Source of the DNA: UBA3006 sp036746695
Lineage (GTDB): Bacteria; Actinomycetota; Acidimicrobiia; Acidimicrobiales; Ilumatobacteraceae
Direction of reading: 5' to 3'
DNA length: 64,000 bases
Assembly (NCBI GenBank): GCA_036746695.1
Contig: DAIODP010000001.1
Span: 930,001-994,000 of the forward strand
Position numbers and translations under genes: made by a program. The notes under the pieces were generated by a model that saw only the letters and a list, made by a program, of their open reading frames with translations, did no database searches and was not told the origin of the DNA. Position 1 is the stretch's first letter. Every line of letters begins with the position of its first letter. Below, in pieces: positions 17,726-26,360 of the stretch.

Positions 17726-18481
17726 GTGTTCACTGCCAAGCGCAAGATCGCGACAGTCATTGGCACTGCTCGCCGCCTAACGCCCATTTCCGCCCCTCGC
17801 GGCCGACGAATACTGATGTATCACTCGGTTGGCAACCAAGTGGACGGCGATATCAACGGCATCTACACCATGTCCAACTCGCAATTTGCGCAGCAGGTAG
17901 AAACCATTCAGCAACTGGCAAACGAAAACAACATTGCCATCGTTCCGTTTACTGCCGCACACGAGAACAGCGTCTCGTTTACGTTCGATGACGGCTACAT
18001 CGATGCGCTCACCATCGTTGCCCCGCTCCTGTGCTCCAAAGGCATCCCCTTCCACGTGTTTGTCTCATCTGCCCGCATGAACGGAACCGATCGCAAATAC
18101 ATGTCCAGCTCGCAAGTTGCAGAACTAGCGGCAATGCCTGGCGCCACCATTGGCTGCCACGGGGCCGAGCATCAATCACTTACTTCACTCTCTATTCACG
18201 AAGCCACCAATGATTTACGCACAAGCAAGCTTGGTGTGGAAGCAGCAGTGCAGCACACGATCGACACCATGTCTTACCCGTATGGGCACGTGAATGAAGC
18301 AGTTCGTGCAGCCGCGCAACAAGTTGGTTTCACCCAGGCTGCGTGCAGCACGTGGGGTTTCAACACGCAAGACACCGACCACATGATGCTGAAGCGCGTC
18401 GACATGTGGGCTGGCGACAGCCCAAGCACGGTGCGCGACAAAGTGCTGGGTTATTGGAATTGGTTTGGTTTACTCACGTGA
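17726..18481 (+). CDS. polysaccharide deacetylase (NodB/CE4 family)
   Basis: A 251-residue CE4 deacetylase removing acetyl groups from an N-acetylated glycan. Motif 1 is TFDDGY (86-91; Asp88 base, Asp89 metal ligand), motif 2 the metal-binding His145-x3-His149 (GCHGAEH) and motif 3 SYPYGHVNEAV. No signal peptide is obvious: the N-terminus is short and basic, so it probably acts in the cytoplasm on a precursor. Start is GTG 17726. It overlaps the next glycosyltransferase gene by 4 bases, so the two are likely one surface-glycan unit. Confidence 0.88.
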   Translation: MFTAKRKIATVIGTARRLTPISAPRGRRILMYHSVGNQVDGDINGIYTMSNSQFAQQVETIQQLANENNIAIVPFTAAHENSVSFTFDDGYIDALTIVAPLLCSKGIPFHVFVSSARMNGTDRKYMSSSQVAELAAMPGATIGCHGAEHQSLTSLSIHEATNDLRTSKLGVEAAVQHTIDTMSYPYGHVNEAVRAAAQQVGFTQAACSTWGFNTQDTDHMMLKRVDMWAGDSPSTVRDKVLGYWNWFGLLT

Positions 18482-19281
18482 CGAATGCATCAATAACAGT
18501 TGTCATCCCCGCGTACAATGCAGCACAAACCTTGCTGCGCGCCCTGCACAGTGTTGCGCAACAAACACTGCAACCCACTGAAATCATCGTTGCCAACGAT
18601 GTGAGTACCGACAACACCTTGCAACTTGCCAAGGAGTACGCAGCAACCTCCGCAATTCCTATGCGCGTACTGGACATGCCATCGAACGTAGGGCCTGGTG
18701 GCACGCGCAATGCCGCGTGGAACGTAGCACACACCGAATTCGTTGCATTTCTTGATGCCGACGACCAGTGGCACCCGCAAAAATTGCAACTGCAGCACGC
18801 AGCAATGCTGCAGCACCCCAATGCTGCAATGTCGTGTCACGCGCACACCTTCACAACATCTACTTCGTGGGCCACTTTGGACAGCACAAAAACAACTACT
18901 TCACTTGTCCCGTTTTCAAAGTTTTTGCTGCGCAACAGATGCTCAACGCCAAGCGTGATGTTGCGTCGAACCATCACCCAAAGATTTCAAGCCGAAAAGC
19001 ACTTCGCCGAGGACTATCTGCTGTGGATGCAGATCACGCATCAGCATGGCCCTGCGCTCTACGTCAACGCCTCGCTCGCTCATTGCAGCAACCCTGGCTA
19101 CGGCGGGCAGGGGCAAAGTGGGCGCTTGTGGCAGATGGAACGAAGCGAATTGCAGGGTTTCCGAGTTATCCACAGCGAGGGTGCAATCACGGTATTTACC
19201 CTTGTGGCACTGTCGGTTTGGTCGCTGTTCAAATTCGGAATTCGCGTTATCGATTCAAAAGTGGTGCGAATTCGGAGATAG
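18478..19281 (+). CDS. family 2 glycosyltransferase
   Basis: A 267-residue GT-A enzyme. ITVVIPAYNAAQTLLRALHSV opens the fold, NDVSTDNTL is the nucleotide-binding segment and FLDADDQWHP carries the metal-binding DxD-like acidic cluster; GPGGTRNAAWN lies between them. FAEDYLLWMQI provides the likely catalytic acidic residues near residue 180. GTG 18478 overlaps the deacetylase stop (GTGA); a longer upstream frame lies inside that gene and adds no family sequence. Donor and acceptor unknown. Confidence 0.88.
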   Translation: MTNASITVVIPAYNAAQTLLRALHSVAQQTLQPTEIIVANDVSTDNTLQLAKEYAATSAIPMRVLDMPSNVGPGGTRNAAWNVAHTEFVAFLDADDQWHPQKLQLQHAAMLQHPNAAMSCHAHTFTTSTSWATLDSTKTTTSLVPFSKFLLRNRCSTPSVMLRRTITQRFQAEKHFAEDYLLWMQITHQHGPALYVNASLAHCSNPGYGGQGQSGRLWQMERSELQGFRVIHSEGAITVFTLVALSVWSLFKFGIRVIDSKVVRIRR

Positions 19282-19293
19282 CGTTTTAGCCAG

Positions 19294-20211
19294 ATGTCAA
19301 CGCTGGACCATGTTCGCTGGTTGTCTAAACCATCTCTGAAACAACCGGTTATCGTGACCGCCTTTACCGGCTGGAACGATGCAGCCGACGCGGCATCCAA
19401 CGCAGTGCGCAACTTGATTGAGGGTTGGCGCGCGCAACCACTTGCCGAGATCGACCCCGAAGCATTCACCGACTTTGCAACCATTCGCCCACATGTTCGC
19501 TTGAAAGAAGGCGGAGTGCGCAGCATCGTGTGGCCAACTGTTGGCATGTGGCACGTTGCTGGCGCGGGCGGCGACATCATCTTGGTTTTGGGCCCCGAGC
19601 CAAGCCTCCGCTGGCGTACGTTTTCCGAACAACTCATGGGCGTTGCCGACCACTTCGGTGCATCAATGATGCTCACATTGGGTGCGCTTCTGGCCGACGT
19701 TCCCCACAGCCGCCCAGTACAGATCATTGGCACTTCAACCGACGCCGACTTGGTGGAAAGGTTTTCGTTACAGCGCTCGCGCTACGAAGGCCCAACCGGC
19801 ATCATCGGCGTGCTGCAAGAAGCATGCGAGTCGACAGCGCTTCCATCGGCAGCGTTGTGGGCTGCAGTGCCCGCGTACGCCTCGCAAGTACCGTCGCCTA
19901 AAGCCTCGCTGTCACTCATGCGCCGCTCGTGCGAAATCATTGGCACTCCGGCACCCGTTGCTTCGGTCATGAACCTCATCGAGCGCTACGAAGAGCAAGT
20001 GAACACGCTGGTAAGCGACGACGAAGATTTGGCTGCATATGTTGAACGCCTAGAAACCATGACCGACAATGGCATGAGCATCGATGACGAAGTGGACGAC
20101 GGGCAGTTGCAGTTTGATTTTGCTACCGACAGCGGCGAGGACGAAGCCGACGCGGCCACGTTGATGGATGAGGTAGAGCAGTTCCTTCGTGAGCAGGGCG
20201 ACGGAAACTAA
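19294..20211 (+). CDS. PAC2-family protein
   Basis: A 305-residue protein of the PAC2 (proteasome assembly chaperone 2) family common in Actinobacteria. VIVTAFTGWNDAADAA at the N-terminus, GASMMLTLGALLADVPHSRP in the middle and PASLSL-type helices fit the fold; the last 60 residues are acidic (DEVDDGQLQFDFATDSGEDEADAATLMDE is one stretch shown here in parts). Role in bacteria is not established. ATG 19294. It ends 6 bases before the convergent AT-rich methyltransferase. Confidence 0.8.
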   Translation: MSTLDHVRWLSKPSLKQPVIVTAFTGWNDAADAASNAVRNLIEGWRAQPLAEIDPEAFTDFATIRPHVRLKEGGVRSIVWPTVGMWHVAGAGGDIILVLGPEPSLRWRTFSEQLMGVADHFGASMMLTLGALLADVPHSRPVQIIGTSTDADLVERFSLQRSRYEGPTGIIGVLQEACESTALPSAALWAAVPAYASQVPSPKASLSLMRRSCEIIGTPAPVASVMNLIERYEEQVNTLVSDDEDLAAYVERLETMTDNGMSIDDEVDDGQLQFDFATDSGEDEADAATLMDEVEQFLREQGDGN

Positions 20212-20217
20212 CTCGCG

Positions 20218-21057
20218 TTACTCGCTGCGTTTTGTTGCAACTACAAGTAGTGAAGTTCCGAACGGCATAAATTTGCTCAAAAATATCTCTATTTTCTGCA
20301 GAATGCCGCTTATCGGCCCGCCTTGTTGACTGAGAAGCGTTTGGTCTTCGACCGGTTGTCGAATTCCTAGACGAAATGGAATTGCTCGAAGCAACAAAAG
20401 AGGAAGCACCAACAAGGCAAAGAAGTACTGTGATTTCTGTATCTGAAATCCGCTTTTTTTGAGTTCTCTATTCAGTACGCGTCGCGAGTACCGCAGAAAA
20501 TGGCCTGCGCTCACGTCGGCCGAACTCCATAACACCCGCAGAGCGGGTACCGCAATAATCAATTTCCCCGTTGGCGTAAGTACGCGTCTAATTTCAGCCA
20601 GCAGATGTTGGCGGTCTTCGATGTGCTCCAAGACATCAAACAATCCAATCATGCCCACAGACTGTGATGGTAAGTGGAGGCTTTCAAGATCGCTGACAAT
20701 CGACGTAACACCTCGTTCGGCAGATGCGGTGACACCAGCAGAGCTTGGCTCTACCGCCACGCAAGGCATGCCCATCTCGGAGAGATAACTACTCACAACA
20801 CCTGGGCCGCTGCCAATGTCCCATAAGCAGGATTCGATTTTTAGCTTGTTCAATGCACCAAAAATAATTTTGTTTCGTGTTTCATACCACCAACTTGAAG
20901 ATCCTGCATCACTCAATGACACGGATTGATCATCAGAAAATGTTGTTGCGGAACCCGACCAATTTGGATTGTCAAATGCATTTCGCTGTGAGCAAGCGAC
21001 TAGACGGTTTTCCCATCCAAAGTCATTGGTAAGTCGCTCTAATTCTGGATGAGGCAT
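20218..21057 (-). CDS. class I SAM-dependent methyltransferase, AT-rich
   Basis: A 279-residue protein with SAM motif I WDIGSGPG (79-86), acidic residue at the end of strand 2 (VAVEPS) and LFDVLEHIEDRQHLLAEIRRVLTPTGKLIIAVP, a standard motif II/III block. A hydrophobic helix near residues 215-235 may associate it with the membrane. Base use differs sharply from its flanks: a hand count of line 20821-20880 gives 20 G+C of 60, against 36 of 60 at 19921-19980 in the neighbouring PAC2 gene. This suggests acquisition by transfer. Such enzymes often modify sugars or lipids of surface glycans; substrate unknown. Confidence 0.8.
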   Translation of the reverse strand: MPHPELERLTNDFGWENRLVACSQRNAFDNPNWSGSATTFSDDQSVSLSDAGSSSWWYETRNKIIFGALNKLKIESCLWDIGSGPGVVSSYLSEMGMPCVAVEPSSAGVTASAERGVTSIVSDLESLHLPSQSVGMIGLFDVLEHIEDRQHLLAEIRRVLTPTGKLIIAVPALRVLWSSADVSAGHFLRYSRRVLNRELKKSGFQIQKSQYFFALLVLPLLLLRAIPFRLGIRQPVEDQTLLSQQGGPISGILQKIEIFLSKFMPFGTSLLVVATKRSE

Positions 21058-21063
21058 TTCTAC

Positions 21064-21738
21064 CTAAACGCTGGCGACAAGTTCTTCTACTGGTGTCACC
21101 ATTCCTACGTAGAACGAGCCAAAATCGGCGTACTTGGCCGAGGCTTCATCGAAGCGCATGGTGTAAACAACATCCTTCAAGTCGTCGGGGTTGACGCCGA
21201 ACAGGGTCACTCCCCACTCGTAATCGTCGAAGCCGGCAGACGCGGTTACTAATTGCACAACGCGACCAGCAAAGGCACGCCCGCTCTTGCCATGTTCCAT
21301 CATCAGTTCGCTTCGCTTGTCGAATGGCAACGTGAACCAGTTGTTTTCTGGGTCGCGGCGTTTCGACATGGGGTAGAAACACCATGCGTTCTTGCCAGCA
21401 ACTGGCACCTGTGGGTACAGACGTGCGTTGCGCATTTCTTCGGGCACGTTGGCGGCGTATTCGCTTACTTCGGTAAGCGATACGTAGCTGTCAGAAATGA
21501 AGACGCCGGCATTTTGGATGGCGGTTTGTAGAGCGCGCAGTTCGCGCATGTCGGCCGAGACGGCCATGAATGCCATGTCGGCTTTGTGGCCGAGCATTGC
21601 AACGGTGACTACTTGTGTTCCACGGCCCTTCGCGTCGTTGACGGCTGCGATGAGGGCTTGTGCGTCAAAGTCGGCTGCGGGGTGGCCGAAGAGGTGAATG
21701 ACACCCATGCCGACCGATGGAGAAAGTGGTTCGCTCAT
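21064..21738 (-). CDS. chdC: coproheme decarboxylase (HemQ)
   Basis: Converts coproheme III to heme b, the last step of the coproporphyrin-dependent route used by Actinobacteria and Firmicutes. The 224-residue protein has the catalytic Tyr122 in FYPMSKRR and the heme-binding His149 in MMEHGKSGRAF. I start it at ATG 21738 (MSEPLSPSVGMG); the longer reading would overlap the upstream ATP-grasp gene. It lies 10 bases downstream of that gene on the same strand. Other heme-pathway genes are not in the window. Confidence 0.92.
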   Translation of the reverse strand: MSEPLSPSVGMGVIHLFGHPAADFDAQALIAAVNDAKGRGTQVVTVAMLGHKADMAFMAVSADMRELRALQTAIQNAGVFISDSYVSLTEVSEYAANVPEEMRNARLYPQVPVAGKNAWCFYPMSKRRDPENNWFTLPFDKRSELMMEHGKSGRAFAGRVVQLVTASAGFDDYEWGVTLFGVNPDDLKDVVYTMRFDEASAKYADFGSFYVGMVTPVEELVASV

Positions 21739-21748
21739 GCGGTCAAGG

Positions 21749-22624
21749 TTACTTGTGCGTTGCTGCGGCTGCGCTAGCAAGCACGGAAGCTGCGCGAATT
21801 GGTGCTTCGGCGTCGAGGTGGAGATACAGCGAGGGCTCGGTTAATTCGATTTCCATGATTTCTGGCACACCGCTTTCGTTCGTCACCATGTCGATGCGCG
21901 CGTATAGGGGCTGGTCGGTAAAACGTTGAGCAAGGAATGCCAGCACTTGATTACCGAGCACTAATTCGGCTGGGGTTGCGGTGCGCGCAGAAATTTCTTC
22001 GTCAATGAACGCGCCGTTGTGCGTTTGTTCGGTGCCGTGGAAGATTGGGCCCTTGCGAAACGCGTGGCTGAAGAGGCCACCCAGATACACGAGTGATGTC
22101 TCGCCATTCACGTCGATGCTTGGCTGATACGGCTGCAACAAAACCGAAGTGCCTGACGCAAGAATTTTCTCGATGTGCTGACGCGCAGCTGCAGGTTCAC
22201 TGCGGTGACGCGCGGTGTTATTCGACCCTGCGCTTACGGTTGGCTTGATGATGATGTCGTGTTGCAACTGTTGTTCATTGATGTCGCTAACCGAGTTGAT
22301 GAACGTTGTCGACATAACGGGTATGCCTGCTGCAATAAGTTGAGCAAGGTACTGCTTATCTAGGTTCCAGTGCACGATTTCGGCAGGGTTGTACAGCTGC
22401 GTTACCTGAGCGGTGGCATTGATCCAGCGCGTGAACTCGTCCAGGCGTTTGTAGTAGTCCCAGGTGCTGCGCAGCACCACGATGGAGAACGCTGACCAGT
22501 CGACAGACGCGTCGTCCCAATCCGCAATCTGCCATGGTTGGCCGATTGCGTCGAGCGCTTCGGAGAGTATGTCCAGATCGTGATCGAGCCCGCGCGCCAA
22601 CTGAGCGGTAGCGAGCGCAATCAT
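21749..22624 (-). CDS. ATP-grasp domain protein
   Basis: A 291-residue protein with the ATP-grasp arrangement seen in RimK/DcsG-like ligases: VVLRSTWDYYKRLDEFTRWI in the N-terminal domain, DIIIKPTVSAGSNNTARH for the nucleotide-binding lysine loop, VLLQPYQPSIDVNGETSLVYLGG, and PEIMEIELTEPSLYLHLD supplying the metal-binding Glu residues. Members join a carboxylate to an amine with ATP. The DVNGE-SLVY block is typical of the cycloserine-pathway DcsG-type family, but no such pathway is seen here. Upstream of chdC on the same strand. Confidence 0.8.
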   Translation of the reverse strand: MIALATAQLARGLDHDLDILSEALDAIGQPWQIADWDDASVDWSAFSIVVLRSTWDYYKRLDEFTRWINATAQVTQLYNPAEIVHWNLDKQYLAQLIAAGIPVMSTTFINSVSDINEQQLQHDIIIKPTVSAGSNNTARHRSEPAAARQHIEKILASGTSVLLQPYQPSIDVNGETSLVYLGGLFSHAFRKGPIFHGTEQTHNGAFIDEEISARTATPAELVLGNQVLAFLAQRFTDQPLYARIDMVTNESGVPEIMEIELTEPSLYLHLDAEAPIRAASVLASAAAATHK

Positions 22625-22660
22625 CTTGAAAGAAAACTTCTGCTGATATTGGCGTGGGGA

Positions 22661-24277
22661 CTAGTAGTCCTCCATGCCTCCGCCCGGCATTGGTGAGTTT
22701 TCTTCTGGCTTGTCGGCAATGACAGCCTCGGTGGTGAGGAACAACGCAGCAATGGAGCCGGCGTTCTGCAGTGCAGAGCGGGTTACTTTTGCTGCGTCGA
22801 TGACACCAAGTTTGACGAGGTCTTCGTATTCGCCGGTTGCGGCATTGAGGCCTTCGCTGCCCTTCATGTTGCGCACTTTCTCGACGACTACTCCGCCTTC
22901 CATGCCAGCGTTTTCGGCAATTTGCTTCAGCGGTGCTTCAAGCGACTTGGCTACCAAGCGTGCGCCCGTTGCTTCGTCGCCCTTCAGTGATTCGGCAACC
23001 TTGTTGACGGCATCTTGCGAACGCAATAGTGCAACGCCGCCGCCAGGAACAACGCCTTCTTCAATGGCGGCCTTGGTGGTGCTGACTGCGTCTTCGATGC
23101 GGTGCTTCTTTTCCTTCAGCTCAACCTCGGTTGCAGCGCCCACCTTCAAAACGGCAACGCCACCGGACAACTTGGCCAGGCGCTCTTGCAACTTCTCGCG
23201 GTCGTAGTCGCTGTCGGTGTTTTCGATCTCGGCTTTGATCTGTGAGATGCGACCCTTGATGTCGGAATCTTCGCCGGCACCTTCGATGATCGTTGTTTCG
23301 TCTTTTGTGACGACAACTTTCTTGGCGCGGCCAAGCAACTCGAGTGTGGTGTTCTCCAACTTGAGGCCAACTTCTTCGCTGATGACCTGGCCACCAGTGA
23401 GGATGGCGATGTCTTGCAACATGGCCTTGCGACGATCGCCGAAGCCTGGTGCCTTCACCGACACGCTCTTGAACGTGCCGCGGATTTTGTTGACAACGAG
23501 TGTGGCAAGTGCTTCGCCCTCGATGTCTTCGGCAATGATGACCAACTGGCGGCCACCCTGCATCACTTTTTCAAGCAGTGGCAACAAGTCGCGCACTGCT
23601 GAAATCTTTCCGCCAACGAGCAAGATGTAGGCGTCTTCGATGACGGCTTCCATGCGGTCGGTGTCGGTTACGAAATATGGCGAGATGTAGCCCTTGTCGA
23701 AGCGCATTCCTTCAACCAAGTCCATCTCCATGCCGAAGGTCTGGCTCTCTTCAACGGTGATAACGCCGTCTTTGCCTACCTTGTCGATGGCTTCCGAAAT
23801 CATGCGGCCAATTTCTTCGTCGGCCGACGAGATCGATGCAACTTGCGCAATCTGCGACTTGGAGTCGACTTCTTTGGCAAGTGAACGAATGCTGGCAACT
23901 GCTGCTTCGATGGCTGCTTCGATGCCGCGCTTGAGGCTCATTGGGTTTGCGCCAGCGGCAACGTTGCGAAGGCCTTCGTGAACCATCGACCAAGCGAGCA
24001 CGGTTGCGGTGGTGGTTCCATCACCGGCGACGTCGTCGGTTTTCTTGGCTACTTCTTTAACGAGTTCGGCGCCAATGCGCTCATATGGGTCTTCAAGGTC
24101 GATTTCTTTGGCGATTGATACGCCGTCGTTCGTGATCGTTGGTGCGCCCCACTTCTTGTCGAGCACAACATTGCGACCTTTTGGCCCGAGCGTGACGCGC
24201 ACGGCATCGGCCAACTTGTTCATTCCGTTTTCGAGGCCGCGGCGGGCTTCTTCGTCAAACGCGATGATCTTGGACAT
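22661..24277 (-). CDS. groL: 60-kDa chaperonin GroEL
   Basis: A 538-residue group I chaperonin. DGTTTATVLA, the ATP-binding TLGPKGRNVVLDKK, GGGVALLR and the C-terminal PGGGMEDY are standard, and the protein lacks a Met-rich or His-rich tail. ATG 24277 is set by a GGAGG Shine-Dalgarno (24283-24287 on the complement) 5 bases upstream; in-frame sequence before it runs through the CIRCE operator and is not coding. groES is not adjacent, as for the second chaperonin gene of many actinobacteria. Expression is probably repressed by HrcA (see the operator entry). Confidence 0.97.
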   Translation of the reverse strand: MSKIIAFDEEARRGLENGMNKLADAVRVTLGPKGRNVVLDKKWGAPTITNDGVSIAKEIDLEDPYERIGAELVKEVAKKTDDVAGDGTTTATVLAWSMVHEGLRNVAAGANPMSLKRGIEAAIEAAVASIRSLAKEVDSKSQIAQVASISSADEEIGRMISEAIDKVGKDGVITVEESQTFGMEMDLVEGMRFDKGYISPYFVTDTDRMEAVIEDAYILLVGGKISAVRDLLPLLEKVMQGGRQLVIIAEDIEGEALATLVVNKIRGTFKSVSVKAPGFGDRRKAMLQDIAILTGGQVISEEVGLKLENTTLELLGRAKKVVVTKDETTIIEGAGEDSDIKGRISQIKAEIENTDSDYDREKLQERLAKLSGGVAVLKVGAATEVELKEKKHRIEDAVSTTKAAIEEGVVPGGGVALLRSQDAVNKVAESLKGDEATGARLVAKSLEAPLKQIAENAGMEGGVVVEKVRNMKGSEGLNAATGEYEDLVKLGVIDAAKVTRSALQNAGSIAALFLTTEAVIADKPEENSPMPGGGMEDY

Positions 24278-24309
24278 GACAACCTCCGAAAAACCAATGG
24301 GAATATGCG

Positions 24310-24336
24310 TTAGCACTCTACCGCCGAGACTGCTAA
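24310..24336 (-). promoter_or_regulatory. CIRCE operator (HrcA-binding inverted repeat)
   Basis: On the minus strand the sequence reads TTAGCAGTC, nine spacer bases, then GAGTGCTAA. This is the CIRCE consensus (TTAGCACTC-N9-GAGTGCTAA) with one mismatch, a G for C in the left arm. It ends 33 bases upstream of the groEL start codon, the usual position, and would be bound by the heat-inducible repressor HrcA. The hrcA gene itself is outside the window. Confidence 0.92.
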
Positions 24337-24352
24337 ATCAAACTGGGAGGGC

Positions 24353-24793
24353 CTAACGGATCTTGCTAAGCACCACGTCGGTATGGGTTTCGGTGGCGCC
24401 TTCGCGCTGCAGCCACTTGAGGAGGGCGTCTAGACCGGCTGTGCCGTTGCAGGCAACGGCAAGGGTTACGTCGGATTCACCGGTGACATGGGCGGCCCAC
24501 AGCACGTCGTCGCGCTTCATGACGGCATCGTCGAACCCTTGGGTGTGAGGCATGCGGGCGTCGATCACGGCCTCGAGGGTTCGGCCCAAGGCCGCCTGGT
24601 TGATCTCGGCACGAAACCCCTTAATCACGCCAGTTCTGGTGAGGCGCCGAACCCGCTCTGCCACGGCATTGGGCGACAGATGCACTCGGTCGCCAAGGGT
24701 TTGCCAAGCGATTCGTCCGTCAGTTTGCAGAATACTGAGGATTTCTCGGTCTATTTTATCTATTGAAACGATTTCATCTGCCATAGCCCTCAT
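24353..24793 (-). CDS. Lrp/AsnC-family transcriptional regulator
   Basis: A 146-residue regulator with an N-terminal winged helix-turn-helix (IDREILSILQTDGRIAWQTLGDRVHLSPNAVAERVRRL) and a C-terminal RAM ligand-binding domain (GESDVTLAVACNGTAGLDALLKWL). Members sense amino acids and assemble as octamers. Starts at 24793 or at ATG 24784 (MADEIV) are possible. The 52-base gap to the divergent small membrane-protein gene could hold a shared control region, and the membrane gene is a possible target (inference). Confidence 0.9.
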   Translation of the reverse strand: MRAMADEIVSIDKIDREILSILQTDGRIAWQTLGDRVHLSPNAVAERVRRLTRTGVIKGFRAEINQAALGRTLEAVIDARMPHTQGFDDAVMKRDDVLWAAHVTGESDVTLAVACNGTAGLDALLKWLQREGATETHTDVVLSKIR

Positions 24794-24845
24794 TATGCCA
24801 GTAAATCCGCAGTTTCGGAAGGATTAACTGCGGTTAACTGTTGTC

Positions 24846-25133
24846 ATGACTGAAGCAACCTGGAGCTGGATCCTCGTGGGGTTCGAACTTGTCGCCATTG
24901 GCGGCATGTGGATGGTTGGCGCCCGCAAGTGGTGGGGCTGGGGCTTGGTCTTAACTAGTTCGCTTCCCTGGATGGTCTACGCCATTGTCTTTAACAAGCC
25001 GGGCTTTGTCGTCATGAGTTCGATCTACATCATCACGCATACCAACAATTTGTATCGCTGGCGCAAGCGCCACGTGAAAGATGCGCAAGACACCGCCGCA
25101 CAAGAAGAGTCGTTACTGCTTATTGCTGCATAA
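24846..25133 (+). CDS. small membrane protein (95 aa)
   Basis: Three hydrophobic segments (about residues 6-23, 29-47 and 53-67) precede a basic, then acidic C-terminal tail. The WWGWGLVLTSSLPWMVYA and SSIYIITHTNNLYRWRKR pattern resembles small PnuC-like or half-transporter proteins, but there is no firm family. It diverges from an Lrp-type regulator gene and its last 14 bases overlap the convergent glycosyltransferase-like gene at 25120. Confidence 0.65.
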   Translation: MTEATWSWILVGFELVAIGGMWMVGARKWWGWGLVLTSSLPWMVYAIVFNKPGFVVMSSIYIITHTNNLYRWRKRHVKDAQDTAAQEESLLLIAA

Positions 25134-26355
25134 GTTGGCGCAACCGCAACACATACTGTTGCGAAATATTGCTGGCCTCGTCGCCAATTACTGCAAAGCG
25201 AAACGCATCGGGCACGCTCACCACAGGTAGTTCCTGCGCACTTAAAGCAGAAACAACCTCTTCTTGTGTCGTGGCTTGCAATGCACCGCCAAACTGGTCG
25301 TACACCGTTCGCACTGCTGCATCCTGCAAATACTTTGGCCGGATGTACAACTTGCCCAATTGCACGGCATCGAAGGCAATGCTTGAATCCACATCAAGAA
25401 GGGCGTTGCTTTCGCGAATGAGTGACACCGAGTTTGCTCCCTGCGGTGCAAACACCACAGACGGCAACGCCGCTATCTCTGCTGTTTCGCTGGCCGACAA
25501 CTGGGTGTCGTCGCCCCGCACGTGGCCGCTGATGACCAATTGAATGTTGGCAAGCTTGCCCAGCGCATGAAGCAACGAAATGGTTGCGCCCCTGTCCACC
25601 ATGTTGTGCCACTTGGGTAAGAAGAAGAGCACTCGATGATGCTGCGCGCCGTTAAGTGCCGGCAGTTGCACCTGCGGCGCAATGCGATACAGCACGTGCA
25701 GCCATTCGCGCGAAAAACGAGCGGAACCCCACACCTCAACGTTGTTGCCCGACATCGTGGAGTTGCCCACAATGACGTCGCGGTGATAGTCGGCGCAAAA
25801 TACGTAAGCGTCGAAGCTGTCGCGGTTGGCAAACGGAAGTTTGCCATTGTTGTCTGCCAAAGCCCGCTCTACCTGCTTGCTTCGAATGACGTTGAGTTTG
25901 GTGGAGTGCCCGTGTGGAAGGGCAACTGTTGGAATACCCAAGTGCTTCGCCGACAACTGTGCTTGCAATACAAAATCGGTGAACAGTGCGCGGCGCATTC
26001 GCAAAAGCACGCCGTTTGCTTTGGCTATGTCGGCGACGCCGTCGCCCCATTCGAAGATGCTCATCCCCGCGTTGATGCTGCGCAACATGCGCTTCGTGCG
26101 CATTGCGTTCCACCGAACACGCCCGTACTTCTTTAATCCACTTGGGGCAAAGGACGCCCCTGGCAGGTGCAGCAACGTGAAGCGGGGGTACGTGGCAAGA
26201 AAGTTCAGGCGAAAGTCATTTCCTGCCTTGTATTCGCTTGCGACAATTGCAACCACGGGGTGGCCCATCTCCAGGCTTTGCCACATGACGGGCGCCATCT
26301 GATCGATGTCGGCCGAGCCGCGCATCACAAAGACAAACGACTTGTCGTCGGCCAT
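25120..26355 (-). CDS. putative GT-B-type glycosyl- or glycerophosphotransferase
   Basis: A 411-residue protein with two Rossmann-like halves: an N-terminal SFVFVMRGSADIDQMAPVMW segment and a C-terminal GANSVSLIRESNALLDVDSSIAFDAVQLGKLYI stretch that resembles the CDP-glycerol glycerophosphotransferase or capsule KpsS-type C-terminal half. Start ATG 26355 (MADDKSF) is 5 bases from the upstream gene; longer in-frame sequence overlaps that gene. It is the last gene of a run containing kdsA, kdsD and kdsB, so a role in transferring KDO or a KDO-linked sugar is plausible but unproved. Confidence 0.6.
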   Translation of the reverse strand: MADDKSFVFVMRGSADIDQMAPVMWQSLEMGHPVVAIVASEYKAGNDFRLNFLATYPRFTLLHLPGASFAPSGLKKYGRVRWNAMRTKRMLRSINAGMSIFEWGDGVADIAKANGVLLRMRRALFTDFVLQAQLSAKHLGIPTVALPHGHSTKLNVIRSKQVERALADNNGKLPFANRDSFDAYVFCADYHRDVIVGNSTMSGNNVEVWGSARFSREWLHVLYRIAPQVQLPALNGAQHHRVLFFLPKWHNMVDRGATISLLHALGKLANIQLVISGHVRGDDTQLSASETAEIAALPSVVFAPQGANSVSLIRESNALLDVDSSIAFDAVQLGKLYIRPKYLQDAAVRTVYDQFGGALQATTQEEVVSALSAQELPVVSVPDAFRFAVIGDEASNISQQYVLRLRQLMQQ

Positions 26356-26360
26356 CGTTG

